Part shown: positions 44,744 through 54,033 of the stretch, one piece after another | How the letters are laid out: every line of letters begins with the position of its first letter | Position numbering within the stretch: the first letter of the stretch is position 1 | Assembly: GCF_016093545.1 (NCBI RefSeq) | Contig: NZ_JADKYX010000011.1 | Location: forward strand, 155,615-219,614 | Source: Massilia rhizosphaerae | GTDB lineage: Bacteria > Pseudomonadota > Gammaproteobacteria > Burkholderiales > Burkholderiaceae_D | Direction: 5' to 3' | DNA: 64,000 nucleotides | Position numbers and translations under genes: made by a program | The notes under the pieces: generated by a model | Databases searched by the model: none | Told to the model about the DNA's origin: nothing | The model's input: the letters and a program-made list of their open reading frames with translations, nothing else

Positions 44744-47005
44744 ATGAAACCAACGAAGAGCACGAACAGCCACGCCCGTCCCCTCGAACTGTGGGGCGGC
44801 CTCGAATGCACCGTCAACCGCGTCCGCGACGACTACTTCCACCAGCTCGACCGTAACGGCCACGCCACCCGGGCCGACGACATCGACCGTTTCGCCTCCC
44901 TCGGCATCCGCGCCATCCGCTATCCCGTGCTGTGGGAACGCACGGCCCCCGACGGTCTCCACGCCGCCGACTGGAGCTGGTCCGACGCGCGCCTGTCCGC
45001 CCTGCGCGCCCACGGCATCACGCCGATCGCCGGCCTGATCCACCACGGCAGCGGCCCGCGCCACACGAGCCTCATCGATCCCGCATTCGCGGAGCAGCTG
45101 GCGGAATACGCCGGTGCCGTCGCCGCGCGCTATCCATGGCTCGAGTACTACACGCCCGTCAACGAACCGTGCACGACGGCACGCTTCGCCGGCCTGTACG
45201 GCGTGTGGTATCCGCACGGCCGCGACGACCGCACGTTCGTGCGGGCGCTCCTGAACCAATGCCGCGCCGTCGTCCTCTCGATGCGCGCGATCCGCGCCGT
45301 CAATCCGCATGCGAAGCTCGTGCAGACGGATGACCTCGGCAAGACCTACAGCACGCCGGAGCTGGCCAAGGTGGCCGAGTTCTACAACGAGCGCCGCTGG
45401 CTCGCCTGGGATCTGCTGTGCGGCATGGTCGGCCCCGAACATGCACTGTGGTCCTACCTGACGAAGACGGGCATCCCGGCCGGAGAATTCCTGTGGTTCC
45501 GCGACAATCCGTGCCCGCCGGACGTCATCGGCGTCAATTACTACGTCACGAGCGAGCGCTGGCTGGATCACCGTCCCGACCGCTACCCGGCTCACCACCG
45601 CGGCACGGCCGACGGCATCCCGTGCGCCGACATCGAGGCGTCGCGCGCGCTCGCGACGCCGACGGCCGGCATCGCCCCGCTGCTGCATGAAATCTGGGAC
45701 CGCTACCACCTCCCGCTGGCCGTCACCGAGGCCCACATCGACGCCAACCGTGAAGATCAATTGCGCTGGCTGCTGGAGATCTGGGAAGCGGGCAAGGAAG
45801 TGCGCGAGAGCGGCGTCGACCTGCGCGCGGTGACGGTGTGGTCGCTGCTCGGCTCGTTCGACTGGAACAGCCTCGTCACGTGCAACAACGGCTATTACGA
45901 GCCGGGCCCGTTCGACGTGCGCGCGCCCGAACCGCGCGCGACGGCCGTGGCGCGCATGATGCGCGAGCTGTCGGCCGGCAAGCCGCTGTCGCACCCGGTG
46001 CTGCGCGGCCAAGGCTGGTGGCGCCGCCCGGGCCGCTGGCTGTGCCAGCCCGTGGCGACGCCGGCCGCCCTCACCTCGATCACGGCGGACGGCCACACGC
46101 TCGTCGGCAAGGACGCCAGGACGATCCTGATCACGGGCGCGACGGGCACCCTGGGCCGCGCCTTCGCCCGCCTCTGCCGCAAGCGCAACCTCGCCTATCG
46201 CCTGCTGTCGCGCCAGGACATGGACATCACCGACCCGGCGTCCGTCGAACGCGCGCTCGACAAATACCATCCCTGGGCCGTCGTCAACACGGCCGGCTAC
46301 GTGCGCGTGGACGACGCCGAGCGCGATGCCGAACGGTGCTTCCGCGAGAACGCGATCGGCCCCGCGATCCTGGCCGCCGCCTGCGCGCGCCACGGCGTGC
46401 ACCTGACGACGTTCTCCAGCGACCTCGTGTTCGACGGCGCCCTCGACCGCCCCTACATCGAAAGCGATACGGTCGCCCCGCTCAACGTCTACGGCCGCAG
46501 CAAGGCCGAGGCCGAACTGCGCGTGCAGGACAAGCACCCGGGCGCCCTCGTCGTGCGCACGAGCGCCTTCTTCGGGCCGTGGGACAAGTACAACTTCGTC
46601 ACCCTGGCCTTGCAGGCGCTGGAACGGGGCGAACCGTTCCGCGCCGCGCACGACATGGCGGTGTCGCCGACCTATGTGCCGGACCTCGTGCACGCCTGCC
46701 TCGATCTCGCCATCGACGGCGAGTCGGGCGTCTGGCACCTGGCCAACGTCGGCACGCTGTCGTGGGTCGAGCTGGCCGAGCTGGCGGCCACGCGCGCGGG
46801 CGTGGACGCGAGCCGGCTGGAAGCCGTGTCGACCGAGTCGTGCGGCTACGCGGCGCCGCGGCCCCGCTACACCGGGCTGCACAGCGAGCGAGGGATTCTG
46901 CTGCCGGCGCTGGATCATGCGCTCACGCGCTACCTCGAGCTGCGCAACGAGATCGACCGGGAGATGGAGGAAGTGATCCTGATGGCGGAGAGCCGGCAGG
47001 CGTGA
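44744..47005 (+). CDS. GH1-like glycosidase fused to RmlD-like sugar reductase
   Basis: A 753-residue fusion. Residues ~15-430 resemble a GH1 beta-glycosidase barrel: YYTPVNEP (acid/base Glu ~140), NYYVTSERWLDHRP and LAVTEAHID (nucleophile Glu ~329). Residues ~455-735 are an extended SDR of the dTDP-4-dehydrorhamnose reductase (RmlD) type: ILITGATGTLGRAF (from ~461), FSSDLVFDGALDRPYIE, and Tyr583/Lys587 in YGRSK. Such fusions occur in other proteobacteria and may make or trim a cell-surface or capsule sugar. The usual rhamnose genes are absent nearby. No signal peptide. It starts 38 bases after an AT-rich patch. Confidence 0.85.
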   Translation: MKPTKSTNSHARPLELWGGLECTVNRVRDDYFHQLDRNGHATRADDIDRFASLGIRAIRYPVLWERTAPDGLHAADWSWSDARLSALRAHGITPIAGLIHHGSGPRHTSLIDPAFAEQLAEYAGAVAARYPWLEYYTPVNEPCTTARFAGLYGVWYPHGRDDRTFVRALLNQCRAVVLSMRAIRAVNPHAKLVQTDDLGKTYSTPELAKVAEFYNERRWLAWDLLCGMVGPEHALWSYLTKTGIPAGEFLWFRDNPCPPDVIGVNYYVTSERWLDHRPDRYPAHHRGTADGIPCADIEASRALATPTAGIAPLLHEIWDRYHLPLAVTEAHIDANREDQLRWLLEIWEAGKEVRESGVDLRAVTVWSLLGSFDWNSLVTCNNGYYEPGPFDVRAPEPRATAVARMMRELSAGKPLSHPVLRGQGWWRRPGRWLCQPVATPAALTSITADGHTLVGKDARTILITGATGTLGRAFARLCRKRNLAYRLLSRQDMDITDPASVERALDKYHPWAVVNTAGYVRVDDAERDAERCFRENAIGPAILAAACARHGVHLTTFSSDLVFDGALDRPYIESDTVAPLNVYGRSKAEAELRVQDKHPGALVVRTSAFFGPWDKYNFVTLALQALERGEPFRAAHDMAVSPTYVPDLVHACLDLAIDGESGVWHLANVGTLSWVELAELAATRAGVDASRLEAVSTESCGYAAPRPRYTGLHSERGILLPALDHALTRYLELRNEIDREMEEVILMAESRQA

Positions 47006-47015
47006 TGGACCGCAC

Positions 47016-47099
47016 GGTGGGCACGGGGTGCCCACCCTACGGCTACAATTGGCGGCTATGACTAACCGATTGCCGTAGGGTGGGCTCCCCGAGCCCACC
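47016..47099. repeat. GTGGGC palindrome pair, dispersed repeat copy 2
   Basis: Palindromic words around GTGGGCACGGGGTGCCCAC (47017-47035) and GTGGGCTCCCCGAGCCCAC (47080-47098), in the same order as at 38180-38272. The second word is identical in the two copies. It sits between the fusion gene and the antiporter gene. Confidence 0.85.
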
Positions 47100-47101
47100 T
47101 T

Positions 47102-48889
47102 ATGCATGCCAAAGGCCCCCATCCCGTGCAAGAGCAACACGCCTTCCCCTTCCTGCGCGAAATCCTGCTGTTCCTCGCCCTTGCCGGCATCCTGATCCCG
47201 CTGCTGCAGCGCCTGCGCATCAACCAGGTGCTGGGCTTCCTCGCCGTCGGCGCCCTCCTCGGCCCGTTCGGCCTCGGGCGCATGGCGCAGGACTTCGCGC
47301 CGCTCGGCCTGTTCACCTTCCCGAACAACGACAACGTCGCCATGCTGGCGGAGCTGGGCGTGCTGTTCCTGATGTTCATGATCGGCCTGGAGCTGTCCGC
47401 CGCGCGCCTGTGGGCCATGCGGCGCTGGGTGTTCGGCACGGGCAGCGCGCAGGTCGTGCTGTGCACCGCGTTGATCGGCGGGGCGGCCTATTTCCTGCTC
47501 GTCCCGCGGCTCGATGCGGCGCTCGTGCTGGGCCTCGTGCTGTCGCTGTCGTCGACGGCCGTCGTGATGCAGCTGCTGGCCGAGAGCCAGCGCACCGCGA
47601 GTCCCGTCGGCCAGGCCGCGTTCGCCGTGCTGATGCTGCAGGATCTCGCCGTCGTGCCGATCCTGATCCTCATCGGCGCGCTCGGCGAAAACGGGGACGC
47701 GCACACGAACGTGGCCCTCGTCGCCCTGCTCGCGATGGCCAAGGCGGCCGGCGCCATCGCGTTGATCTACCTGGTCGGCGGCAAGGTCGTGCATCCGCTG
47801 TTCCGCGCGTTCGCGGGCCACCGCCAGCCGGACGTGTTCATGGCGCTGATTTTGCTGTCGACGTTCGGCATCGCCGCGCTGTCGCACCTGGCCGGACTGT
47901 CGATGGCGCTGGGCGCGCTGATCGCCGGCGTGCTGCTGGCCGAGACGGAATTCAAGCACGAGGTCGAACTGATGGTCGAACCGTTCAAGGGCCTGCTCAT
48001 GGGCCTCTTCTTCATGACGGTCGGCATGGGCATGGACGCGCTGCAGATCCTGCACGCGCCGCTGTGGCTCGCGGGCGCCGTGTGCGGACTCGTGCTGCTC
48101 AAGGGCGCCGTCATCGCGCCCCTGCTGCGCCTGTCCGGCCTGCCGTGGGGCCGCGCGCTCGAAGGCGGCCTGCTGCTGGGCCAGGGCGGCGAATTCGCGT
48201 TCATCGTGATCGGCTACGCGATCGCGGCCAGGCTGCTGGACGGCGCGCTCGGCGCGCGCGTGATGCTGGCCGTCGGCCTGTCGCTGTTCGTCACGCCGCT
48301 GCTGGCGCGGATCGGGCACACGCTCGGCGAGCGCTGGGCCGAACGCGCGCGCGCCGAAGAAACCCGCAACGTCGACAACGAACTGGAACGAGCGCGCGGC
48401 CGCGTGATCATCGCCGGCTTCGGACGCGTGGGACAGCAGCTGGCCAAGCTGCTCGCGGCGCAGGGCATCCCGTACATCGCCTTCGAGAACGACGCGAAGA
48501 TGGTCTCGCGGCTGCACGCGGCCGGCGCGCCCGTCTACTTCGGCAACGCGGCGCGGCCGGAACTGCTGCGCCGCGTGCACGCGCACGACGCGCCCGCGAT
48601 CGTGCTGACGATGGACCACCCGGCATCGGCGCTGCAGGCCGTGCGCGGCATCCGGCGCGAGTTCCCGCACGTGCGCGTGTACGCGCGCTCGCGCGACGAA
48701 AAGCATGCGCGCGCCCTCAAGCAGGCCGGCGCCAACGTCGTCGTGCCGGAAACGCTGGAGGCGAGCCTGCAGTTGTCGGCCTTCGTGCTCGAAGGGATGG
48801 GGCTGGACGAACGCGTCGTCGACGACATCGTCGACCGCGAACGCGACCAGTTCGTGGCCGCGCTGGACGAGACCCCGCGCGACGTATAA
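47102..48889 (+). CDS. KefB/KefC-type monovalent cation:proton antiporter
   Basis: A 595-residue CPA2-family antiporter. About twelve membrane helices span residues ~17-390, with AELGVLFLMFMIGLELS, the conserved LSLSSTAVVMQLL and LLLGQGGEFAFIVIGYAI. A cytoplasmic TrkA-N (RCK) domain follows, with the NAD-binding start VIIAGFGRVGQQLAKLL near 435. It most resembles glutathione-gated K+ efflux systems (KefB/C) or YbaL. The ATG at 47102 has no strong ribosome-binding site; a GTG seven codons in is an alternative start. Confidence 0.9.
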   Translation: MHAKGPHPVQEQHAFPFLREILLFLALAGILIPLLQRLRINQVLGFLAVGALLGPFGLGRMAQDFAPLGLFTFPNNDNVAMLAELGVLFLMFMIGLELSAARLWAMRRWVFGTGSAQVVLCTALIGGAAYFLLVPRLDAALVLGLVLSLSSTAVVMQLLAESQRTASPVGQAAFAVLMLQDLAVVPILILIGALGENGDAHTNVALVALLAMAKAAGAIALIYLVGGKVVHPLFRAFAGHRQPDVFMALILLSTFGIAALSHLAGLSMALGALIAGVLLAETEFKHEVELMVEPFKGLLMGLFFMTVGMGMDALQILHAPLWLAGAVCGLVLLKGAVIAPLLRLSGLPWGRALEGGLLLGQGGEFAFIVIGYAIAARLLDGALGARVMLAVGLSLFVTPLLARIGHTLGERWAERARAEETRNVDNELERARGRVIIAGFGRVGQQLAKLLAAQGIPYIAFENDAKMVSRLHAAGAPVYFGNAARPELLRRVHAHDAPAIVLTMDHPASALQAVRGIRREFPHVRVYARSRDEKHARALKQAGANVVVPETLEASLQLSAFVLEGMGLDERVVDDIVDRERDQFVAALDETPRDV

Positions 48890-48922
48890 TCCGCGCCGAG
48901 AACAACTCATCCCGGAGACAGA

Positions 48923-50191
48923 ATGGCATCCATTCCGAACGGACCGCACAACGGTCCGGAACAACGACTGCAAGGGGCGCTGGGCCACATCCGCGTGCTC
49001 GACCTGTCGCGCGTGCTGGCCGGGCCGTGGTGCTCGCAGAACCTGGCCGACCTCGGGGCCGACGTGATCAAGATCGAGCGCCCCGGCGCCGGCGACGACA
49101 CGCGCGCCTGGGGCCCGCCGTATGCGCCCGACGCCGCCGGCCAACCGACCACCGAGGCGGCCTATTACCTGTCGGCGAACCGCGGCAAGCGTTCGCTCAC
49201 CGTCGACATCGCGACGCAACAGGGCCAGGCGCTGCTGCGCGAACTGGTGCGCCATTGCGACGTCGTGCTGGAGAACTTCAAGGTCGGCCACCTGAAGCGC
49301 TACGGCCTCGATTACGAATCGCTGAAGGCGATCAAGCCCGACCTCGTGGTCTGCTCCATCACGGGCTTCGGCCAGGACGGCCCGTACGCGCACCGCGCCG
49401 GCTACGACTTCCTGATCCAGGGCATGGGCGGACTGATGTCCGTGACGGGCGAACGCGACGACCTGCCTGGCGGCGGTCCGCAAAAAGTCGGCGTCGCGCT
49501 GACGGACCTGATGACGGGGATGTACGCGACCGTCGCCGTGCTCGCGGCCCTCACGCACCGCGACCGCACGGGCGAAGGCCAGCACATCGACATGGCGCTC
49601 CTGGACACGCAGGTCGCGATGCTCGCGAACGTCGGCAGCAATTACCTGAACAGCGGCAAACGGCCGAAGCGCTGGGGCAACGCGCACGCCAACATCGTGC
49701 CGTACCAGACGTTCGCGTGCAGCGACGGCCACATCATCGTCGCCGCCGGCAACGATGGCCAGTACCAGAAATTCGTCGAAGCCGGAGACCGGCCGGATCT
49801 GGCGCGCGACCCGCGCTTCGCCACCAACCCGTTGCGCGTGCAGCACCGCGACGTGCTCGTGCCGCTGCTGGCCGACATGGTGCGGACGCGCACCCGCGCG
49901 GCCTGGATCGCGCAGCTGGAAGCCGTGGGCGTGCCGTGCGGCCCGATCAACGACCTGGACGAGGTGTTCGCCGACGAGCAGGTGCGCGCGCGCGGCATGG
50001 AGATCGCGCTGCCGCATCCGACGGCCGGCGCCGTCAAGCTGGTACGCAATCCGATGCGAATGTCCGCCACGCCGGCGACGAGCGGCCTGGCGCCGCCGCT
50101 GCTGGGCGAGCACACGACCGAGGTGCTGCGCGACGTGCTGGGCAAGTCCGACGAGGAGATCGCCGCCCTGCGCGCGGGCGGCGTTGTGTAA
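48923..50191 (+). CDS. CaiB/BaiF family CoA-transferase
   Basis: A 422-residue family III CoA-transferase. The N-terminal region has IRVLDLSRVLAGPWCSQNLADLGADVIKIERPGAGDDTR. The nucleophilic aspartate region is TDLMTGMYATVAVLAAL, with GEGQHIDMALLDTQVAML downstream, a normal arrangement. It would move CoA between carboxylic acids; the substrate is unknown. CCGGAGA lies six to seven bases ahead of the ATG. No obvious partner gene is adjacent. Confidence 0.92.
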   Translation: MASIPNGPHNGPEQRLQGALGHIRVLDLSRVLAGPWCSQNLADLGADVIKIERPGAGDDTRAWGPPYAPDAAGQPTTEAAYYLSANRGKRSLTVDIATQQGQALLRELVRHCDVVLENFKVGHLKRYGLDYESLKAIKPDLVVCSITGFGQDGPYAHRAGYDFLIQGMGGLMSVTGERDDLPGGGPQKVGVALTDLMTGMYATVAVLAALTHRDRTGEGQHIDMALLDTQVAMLANVGSNYLNSGKRPKRWGNAHANIVPYQTFACSDGHIIVAAGNDGQYQKFVEAGDRPDLARDPRFATNPLRVQHRDVLVPLLADMVRTRTRAAWIAQLEAVGVPCGPINDLDEVFADEQVRARGMEIALPHPTAGAVKLVRNPMRMSATPATSGLAPPLLGEHTTEVLRDVLGKSDEEIAALRAGGVV

Positions 50192-50245
50192 ACCGGACCA
50201 ATCGCTGAGTTGACAATTCAAGGGCGGACATGGATCATGGCGTCC

Positions 50246-51304
50246 ATGAAATCTGCCTGCATTCCCTTCCTGCTCGTACTCGGTTGCGCGCCCGCCATGG
50301 CGCAGGAGGCGCCCAAGTGGATCGGCGCGGCGGACTGCCGCCTGGCCCCCGTGACGCCGCCGCCCGCGCAGGCGCCGGCCTGGAAAGGCGGTTGCCGTGA
50401 CGGCTACGCCGACGGCAAGGGCGTGCTGGAATGGACCGATGCCGCCGGCAAGCGCTACAAGCTGGAGGCGGATGTCGGCGCCGGCCGGGTGCGCGGCGAC
50501 GCCACCCTGCACTACCCGAACGGAGAACTTTACACGGGCACGCTCAAGGACGGCGTGCCGGACGGGCACGGCTATTTCCGCGAGCCGAACGGCGACCAGT
50601 ACGAGGGCGAAGTCCGGATGGGCGAGCTCACGGGCATGGCCGAAGTCTTGTACGTGAACGGCGACGACTACAAGGGCGAGTTCAAGAAGGGCAAGCGCGA
50701 CGGCACGGGCACGATGGCCTTCGCACTCGGCGGCCGCTACGAAGGCGGCTGGAAGAACGGCGAGCCGAGCGGTCCGGGCAAGATCGTCTATGCGGGCACC
50801 GCGGGACGCGAGGTCGCCGTGCAGGATGGGCGCGATTCGAACCGCGCGCTCGTCGCGGCCCCCGACGGGACCTACACGGTCAAGCAGGATATCGCGGCGA
50901 TCGGCACGACGATCCGTCGCGACGCGGCGCGCGGCGTCCCGGTGCCGCCCGAGCGGGGGTTCAAGGAATTGACGGCGCAGGAGCAGGCGACCGTCGCCAG
51001 TTGGTATCCGGCGCTCGCGCCGGGCGACGAGCCGCCCTATCCGGCCAAGGGCCCCGCCGAATTCCTCAGGGCGATGCAGCGCGTCGTCAGCAAGACGCTC
51101 GCGGAAGGCGACGTCACCATCTACGTGCTGGTGGGCGCGGACGGCAAGGTGCGCAGCGTCAAGGCGATCGGGCTGAACGATCCGGAGGCACGCAAGATCG
51201 TCGCGACGATGGCCGGCCTGGTCCAGTACAAACCGGCCGTCTGCGCCGGACAGCCCTGCGAGATGGTCTATCCCTACCGTCTCGCGCTGACGCTGGAACC
51301 CTGA
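50246..51304 (+). CDS. MORN-repeat secreted protein with TonB-like C-terminus
   Basis: A 352-residue exported protein. A signal peptide (SACIPFLLVLGCAPAMA) is followed by four to five MORN repeats between residues ~60 and ~180 (GELYTGTLKDGVPDGHG, GDQYEGEVRMGELTG, GDDYKGEFKKGKRDGTG, GGRYEGGWKNGEPSGPG). The last ~70 residues (VTIYVLVGADGKVRSVKAIGLND, VYPYRLALTLEP) resemble a TonB C-terminal domain. MORN repeats often bind lipid or act as spacers. The start was placed at the ATG that gives the best signal peptide; ATG 50237 would add three residues. Confidence 0.8.
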   Translation: MKSACIPFLLVLGCAPAMAQEAPKWIGAADCRLAPVTPPPAQAPAWKGGCRDGYADGKGVLEWTDAAGKRYKLEADVGAGRVRGDATLHYPNGELYTGTLKDGVPDGHGYFREPNGDQYEGEVRMGELTGMAEVLYVNGDDYKGEFKKGKRDGTGTMAFALGGRYEGGWKNGEPSGPGKIVYAGTAGREVAVQDGRDSNRALVAAPDGTYTVKQDIAAIGTTIRRDAARGVPVPPERGFKELTAQEQATVASWYPALAPGDEPPYPAKGPAEFLRAMQRVVSKTLAEGDVTIYVLVGADGKVRSVKAIGLNDPEARKIVATMAGLVQYKPAVCAGQPCEMVYPYRLALTLEP

Positions 51305-51338
51305 GCGCCACGGCGCGCGCCGTGGCGGTGTCGACCGG

Positions 51339-51665
51339 TCAGTGCAGCTTGTGCTTCAGGTCCGACAGTTCGGCGTGCACGCGGGTGACCGCGGCTTCCA
51401 GGTGAGCGGGCATGGTCGGCAGCGAGCGGCTGATGCGCTTGGCTTCGTCGCCCATGTCTTCCAGGTTGTCCACGCATTGCTGGATGCGCTGCTGGTCGTT
51501 CGATTGCATCACGCTCTGCGCCTGCCTGGCTTCGCGCGACAGTTTTTCGATGCAGTCGCGGATCTCGTCCGGTGCGTCGCCCGCCTGCTTGCAAGCCTGT
51601 TCGGCCTCTTGGATGGATTGCTGAATATGAGTGAATCGCTGCTGGATTTCGTTTGCTTGCAACAT
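51339..51665 (-). CDS. Small coiled-coil protein
   Basis: A 108-residue, almost entirely helical and highly charged protein (LQANEIQQRFTHIQQSIQEAEQACKQAG, EKLSREARQAQSVMQSNDQQRIQQCVDNLE). No membrane segment or signal. AAGGAG lies seven bases ahead of the ATG at 51665. No family recognised; a small structural or partner protein is likely. Confidence 0.75.
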   Translation of the reverse strand: MLQANEIQQRFTHIQQSIQEAEQACKQAGDAPDEIRDCIEKLSREARQAQSVMQSNDQQRIQQCVDNLEDMGDEAKRISRSLPTMPAHLEAAVTRVHAELSDLKHKLH

Positions 51666-51813
51666 GACGTAACTCCTTGCATTGATGGCTCGTGTCCGCA
51701 TCCGGGGATGGATGCGGGGCTGGAGCGTCATGGTAGTCCGGTTGGGAATCGGGGGGCGCACGAACCGTATTGACGAGCTGAGCTGCTCACCACGGAATTA
51801 CCGGATTTGATGA

Positions 51814-52713
51814 TTACGGATACTCGGCGTCGATCTCGGAACCCGCGTAATTCTCGAGCTCCACGAACAGCTGCGTCATGGGCACCTTGCCCGCGATATT
51901 CTGCAGCAGGATGCTGTTGCGGTAACTGTCGATGCGCTCCGCGATGACGCCCCGGTGCGGCGCCGGGACGTGCTCGAGCAGCGCGGCCCAGCCCGCGTCG
52001 AAGTCCGGCTTGCCTTTACGGACGGTCTGCACGAAGCGCTCGAATTCCTTCTGCCCCGTGCGCGCGACGATGCGCCCGCCGCCCTCGACGCCGAAGACGA
52101 TCGCGAGCGCGATGACGCCTTCCGCGTTCAGGTCCGGATCCTTGACGGGACCTTCCCAGTGATGCCGGCGCAGCCACTGCGCGGCGCGCACGACGGCCTG
52201 CACCTCGTGGCGCTGCTTCAGCTGCCCGAGGTAGCGCTCGTAGCCGGACCACGTCTCGCCCGGGTCGGCCGTGCAGATGTCGACGAACAGCTCCTTCAGC
52301 CGGCGCGCCGAGTACACGGGGTCGTTGTCGTACTCGCCGAGCAGCGTGTCTTCCGGCAGCGCCGCCAGTTCGCGGATCAGCCGGAAGCCTTGCTGGAACA
52401 CGTATTCCGCGCCCTCGCCCAGCAGCACGTCCAGCGCGTCCAGGTCGCCCTGTTCGTCCTCGGTCTCCACCAGATGTTCGAGGCCCAGCGACACGCCGCC
52501 GACAGTGAGAAGCTGCGCGCGCTGGATGCCTTCGGCCGTGCGGTCGTTGGTGAACTTCTCGGCCACCATCGCCGTGATGCCGGCCAGCTCGTCGGCCAGG
52601 CCGGCCGCTTCGTCGCCATTCGCATGTTGCGGGATCAGCCGGATCGCGCGGATCAGCCGGGGCAGTTTTTCGATGACGATCGCAGGCAGCATCGATGCGC
52701 TCGTCCCCGTCAC
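51814..52713 (-). CDS. Uncharacterised protein of the J-domain operon (fourth gene)
   Basis: A 299-residue cytoplasmic protein with no recognised domain. It is acidic with helical blocks (RLIRAIRLIPQHANGDEAAGLADELAGI, DALDVLLGEGAEYVFQQGFRLIREL, YERYLGQLKQRHEVQAVVRAAQWLRR) and a glycine-rich GVEGGGRIVARTGQKEFERFV segment. The GTG at 52713 overlaps the stop of the gene before it (GTGA) and was preferred; an ATG at 52692 is possible. It closes a four-gene operon headed by a J-domain protein, so a chaperone-linked function is plausible but unproven. Confidence 0.7.
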   Translation of the reverse strand: MTGTSASMLPAIVIEKLPRLIRAIRLIPQHANGDEAAGLADELAGITAMVAEKFTNDRTAEGIQRAQLLTVGGVSLGLEHLVETEDEQGDLDALDVLLGEGAEYVFQQGFRLIRELAALPEDTLLGEYDNDPVYSARRLKELFVDICTADPGETWSGYERYLGQLKQRHEVQAVVRAAQWLRRHHWEGPVKDPDLNAEGVIALAIVFGVEGGGRIVARTGQKEFERFVQTVRKGKPDFDAGWAALLEHVPAPHRGVIAERIDSYRNSILLQNIAGKVPMTQLFVELENYAGSEIDAEYP

Positions 52714-53492
52714 GAGAAGATGTCCGTGCCGATGCTGCGGCGGCCGCTGCGGCGTTGCAGGCTGCGGACGGACGGCACCTGCTTGCGCAGGCGGTACAGC
52801 AGTTCGCGCGTGCCGCGCTGCTGGAATTCCGTCTCCTCGTCCGGATCGTCCGGCAACTCGACGTCCGCGAGGTCGGCCGTGTTGCGGTATTCCGGGAACA
52901 GCTCCAGCAGCGAGCGCTGCCAGCCGTCCTCGCTGGCCTTGGCCAGGTCGACGGCGAGCGGCACGATGTCGCTGTCGGACGTCGTGTGCACGTTGATGTG
53001 CGGACCGCGGTTGTTGATCTCGCCGGCCACTTCGAGGATTTCGCGCGGCGCCAGCGACCACACGATGGCGAACGCGGTCGCGCCGTAGTCCGTGGCCGAG
53101 GCCTCGGCCAGCAGTTCCTGGCGGCGCTCGTCGTCATCCGTCGCGTAGACGATGCCGTGGATGTGGTTGAACAGGTTTTCGGCGATGCGCTCGGGATCGT
53201 CCTCGATCATGTCGTCCGGCCACGTGGCAGCCAGGTACGCGAGGCTCTCGGCCCAGGCCTTGGGCGGCACGAGCAACGTGGCGACCGACGTCTTGGCGCC
53301 GTCGAAGCCGGCCAGGTGCAGCGCCGTGACCTGCGGCGGCAACGTGGACAGCACTTCGGCCACCGCGTAGTCGCCGTGCTCGTCGGCCGCGTGGGACAGC
53401 GCTTCCTCGGCGTGCTGCAGCGAGCCTGCCAGCACGAGGTCGCCGACCTGCTTGGTCAAGGCCGGCAAGTTGGATTTGTTGTCGTCGCTCAT
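52710..53492 (-). CDS. Uncharacterised protein of the J-domain operon (third gene)
   Basis: A 260-residue acidic, soluble protein. It contains ALTKQVGDLVLAGSLQHAEEALSHAADEHG, WAESLAYLAATWPDDMIEDDPERIAENLF and a C-terminal RGTRELLYRLRKQVPSVRSLQRR stretch that is basic, unlike the rest. No metal motif, signal or membrane helix. It overlaps its upstream neighbour by four bases (ATGA) and its downstream neighbour by four (GTGA), so translation of three genes in a row is coupled. Family not recognised. Confidence 0.72.
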   Translation of the reverse strand: MSDDNKSNLPALTKQVGDLVLAGSLQHAEEALSHAADEHGDYAVAEVLSTLPPQVTALHLAGFDGAKTSVATLLVPPKAWAESLAYLAATWPDDMIEDDPERIAENLFNHIHGIVYATDDDERRQELLAEASATDYGATAFAIVWSLAPREILEVAGEINNRGPHINVHTTSDSDIVPLAVDLAKASEDGWQRSLLELFPEYRNTADLADVELPDDPDEETEFQQRGTRELLYRLRKQVPSVRSLQRRSGRRSIGTDIFS

Positions 53493-54004
53493 TCGCGGTC
53501 ACCTCCGTCCTGGTCGAACAGTTGGGCGAAATCGTCGCCTGCCGACGTTTCGTCGAGTTCCTCGTCGTCGCCTTCGTCGTTCCGTGCCAGCTGGTCGAGC
53601 GACTGGTCGTCGTCTTCCCAGCGGGCCTGGTTCTTGTACAGGAAGGCCGTCACGATGGCCTGGCGCGCCAGTTCCGGATGGTTTTCGCAGATGGCCGCAT
53701 ACATCGCGCGGCCTTCGTCGTCGCCGTCGCAGTTGGCCATCGCGAACACTTTGTCCGGGTTGCCGCCTTCGTAGTCGGAGGCTTCGCGGATGAGGCCTTT
53801 CGGGTCCGTGAAGCGGATGCGGTCGACGAGCGCGAACGCCATCAGGTTGACGTCGTCGAGGCCGTCGCCGCCCGCGTATTCGGACACGAGGGCCTGCACC
53901 ATCATGTCGTAGTTCTTGCGATTGGGCGGGTCACCCAGGGTGCCTTCGATCTGGCCTTCCAGCTCGCGCGACTGGAAGGCGAACTCCGGATGTACTTTTT
54001 TCAT
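53489..54004 (-). CDS. Uncharacterised acidic protein of the J-domain operon (second gene)
   Basis: A 171-residue protein with a strongly acidic C-terminal third (DDDQSLDQLARNDEGDDEELDETSAGDD). The start at 54004 was chosen because upstream residues are atypical. The N-terminal part (HPEFAFQSRELEGQIEGTLGDPPNRKNYDMMVQALVSEYAGGD) has no family I know. The acidic tail is the kind of region that often binds basic partners or chaperones. It lies between the J-domain gene and the 260-residue gene. Confidence 0.72.
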   Translation of the reverse strand: MKKVHPEFAFQSRELEGQIEGTLGDPPNRKNYDMMVQALVSEYAGGDGLDDVNLMAFALVDRIRFTDPKGLIREASDYEGGNPDKVFAMANCDGDDEGRAMYAAICENHPELARQAIVTAFLYKNQARWEDDDQSLDQLARNDEGDDEELDETSAGDDFAQLFDQDGGDRE

Positions 54005-54033
54005 GATTGACTCGTATTCTGTTGGATGCGTGT

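Noticed and set aside
44726..50569. A 1947-codon open frame on the minus strand across the fusion, antiporter and CoA-transferase genes
   Set aside because: It is antisense to three clearly recognisable plus-strand genes. It is open only because of the high third-position GC, and its translation is low-complexity His/Arg/Ala without family motifs.
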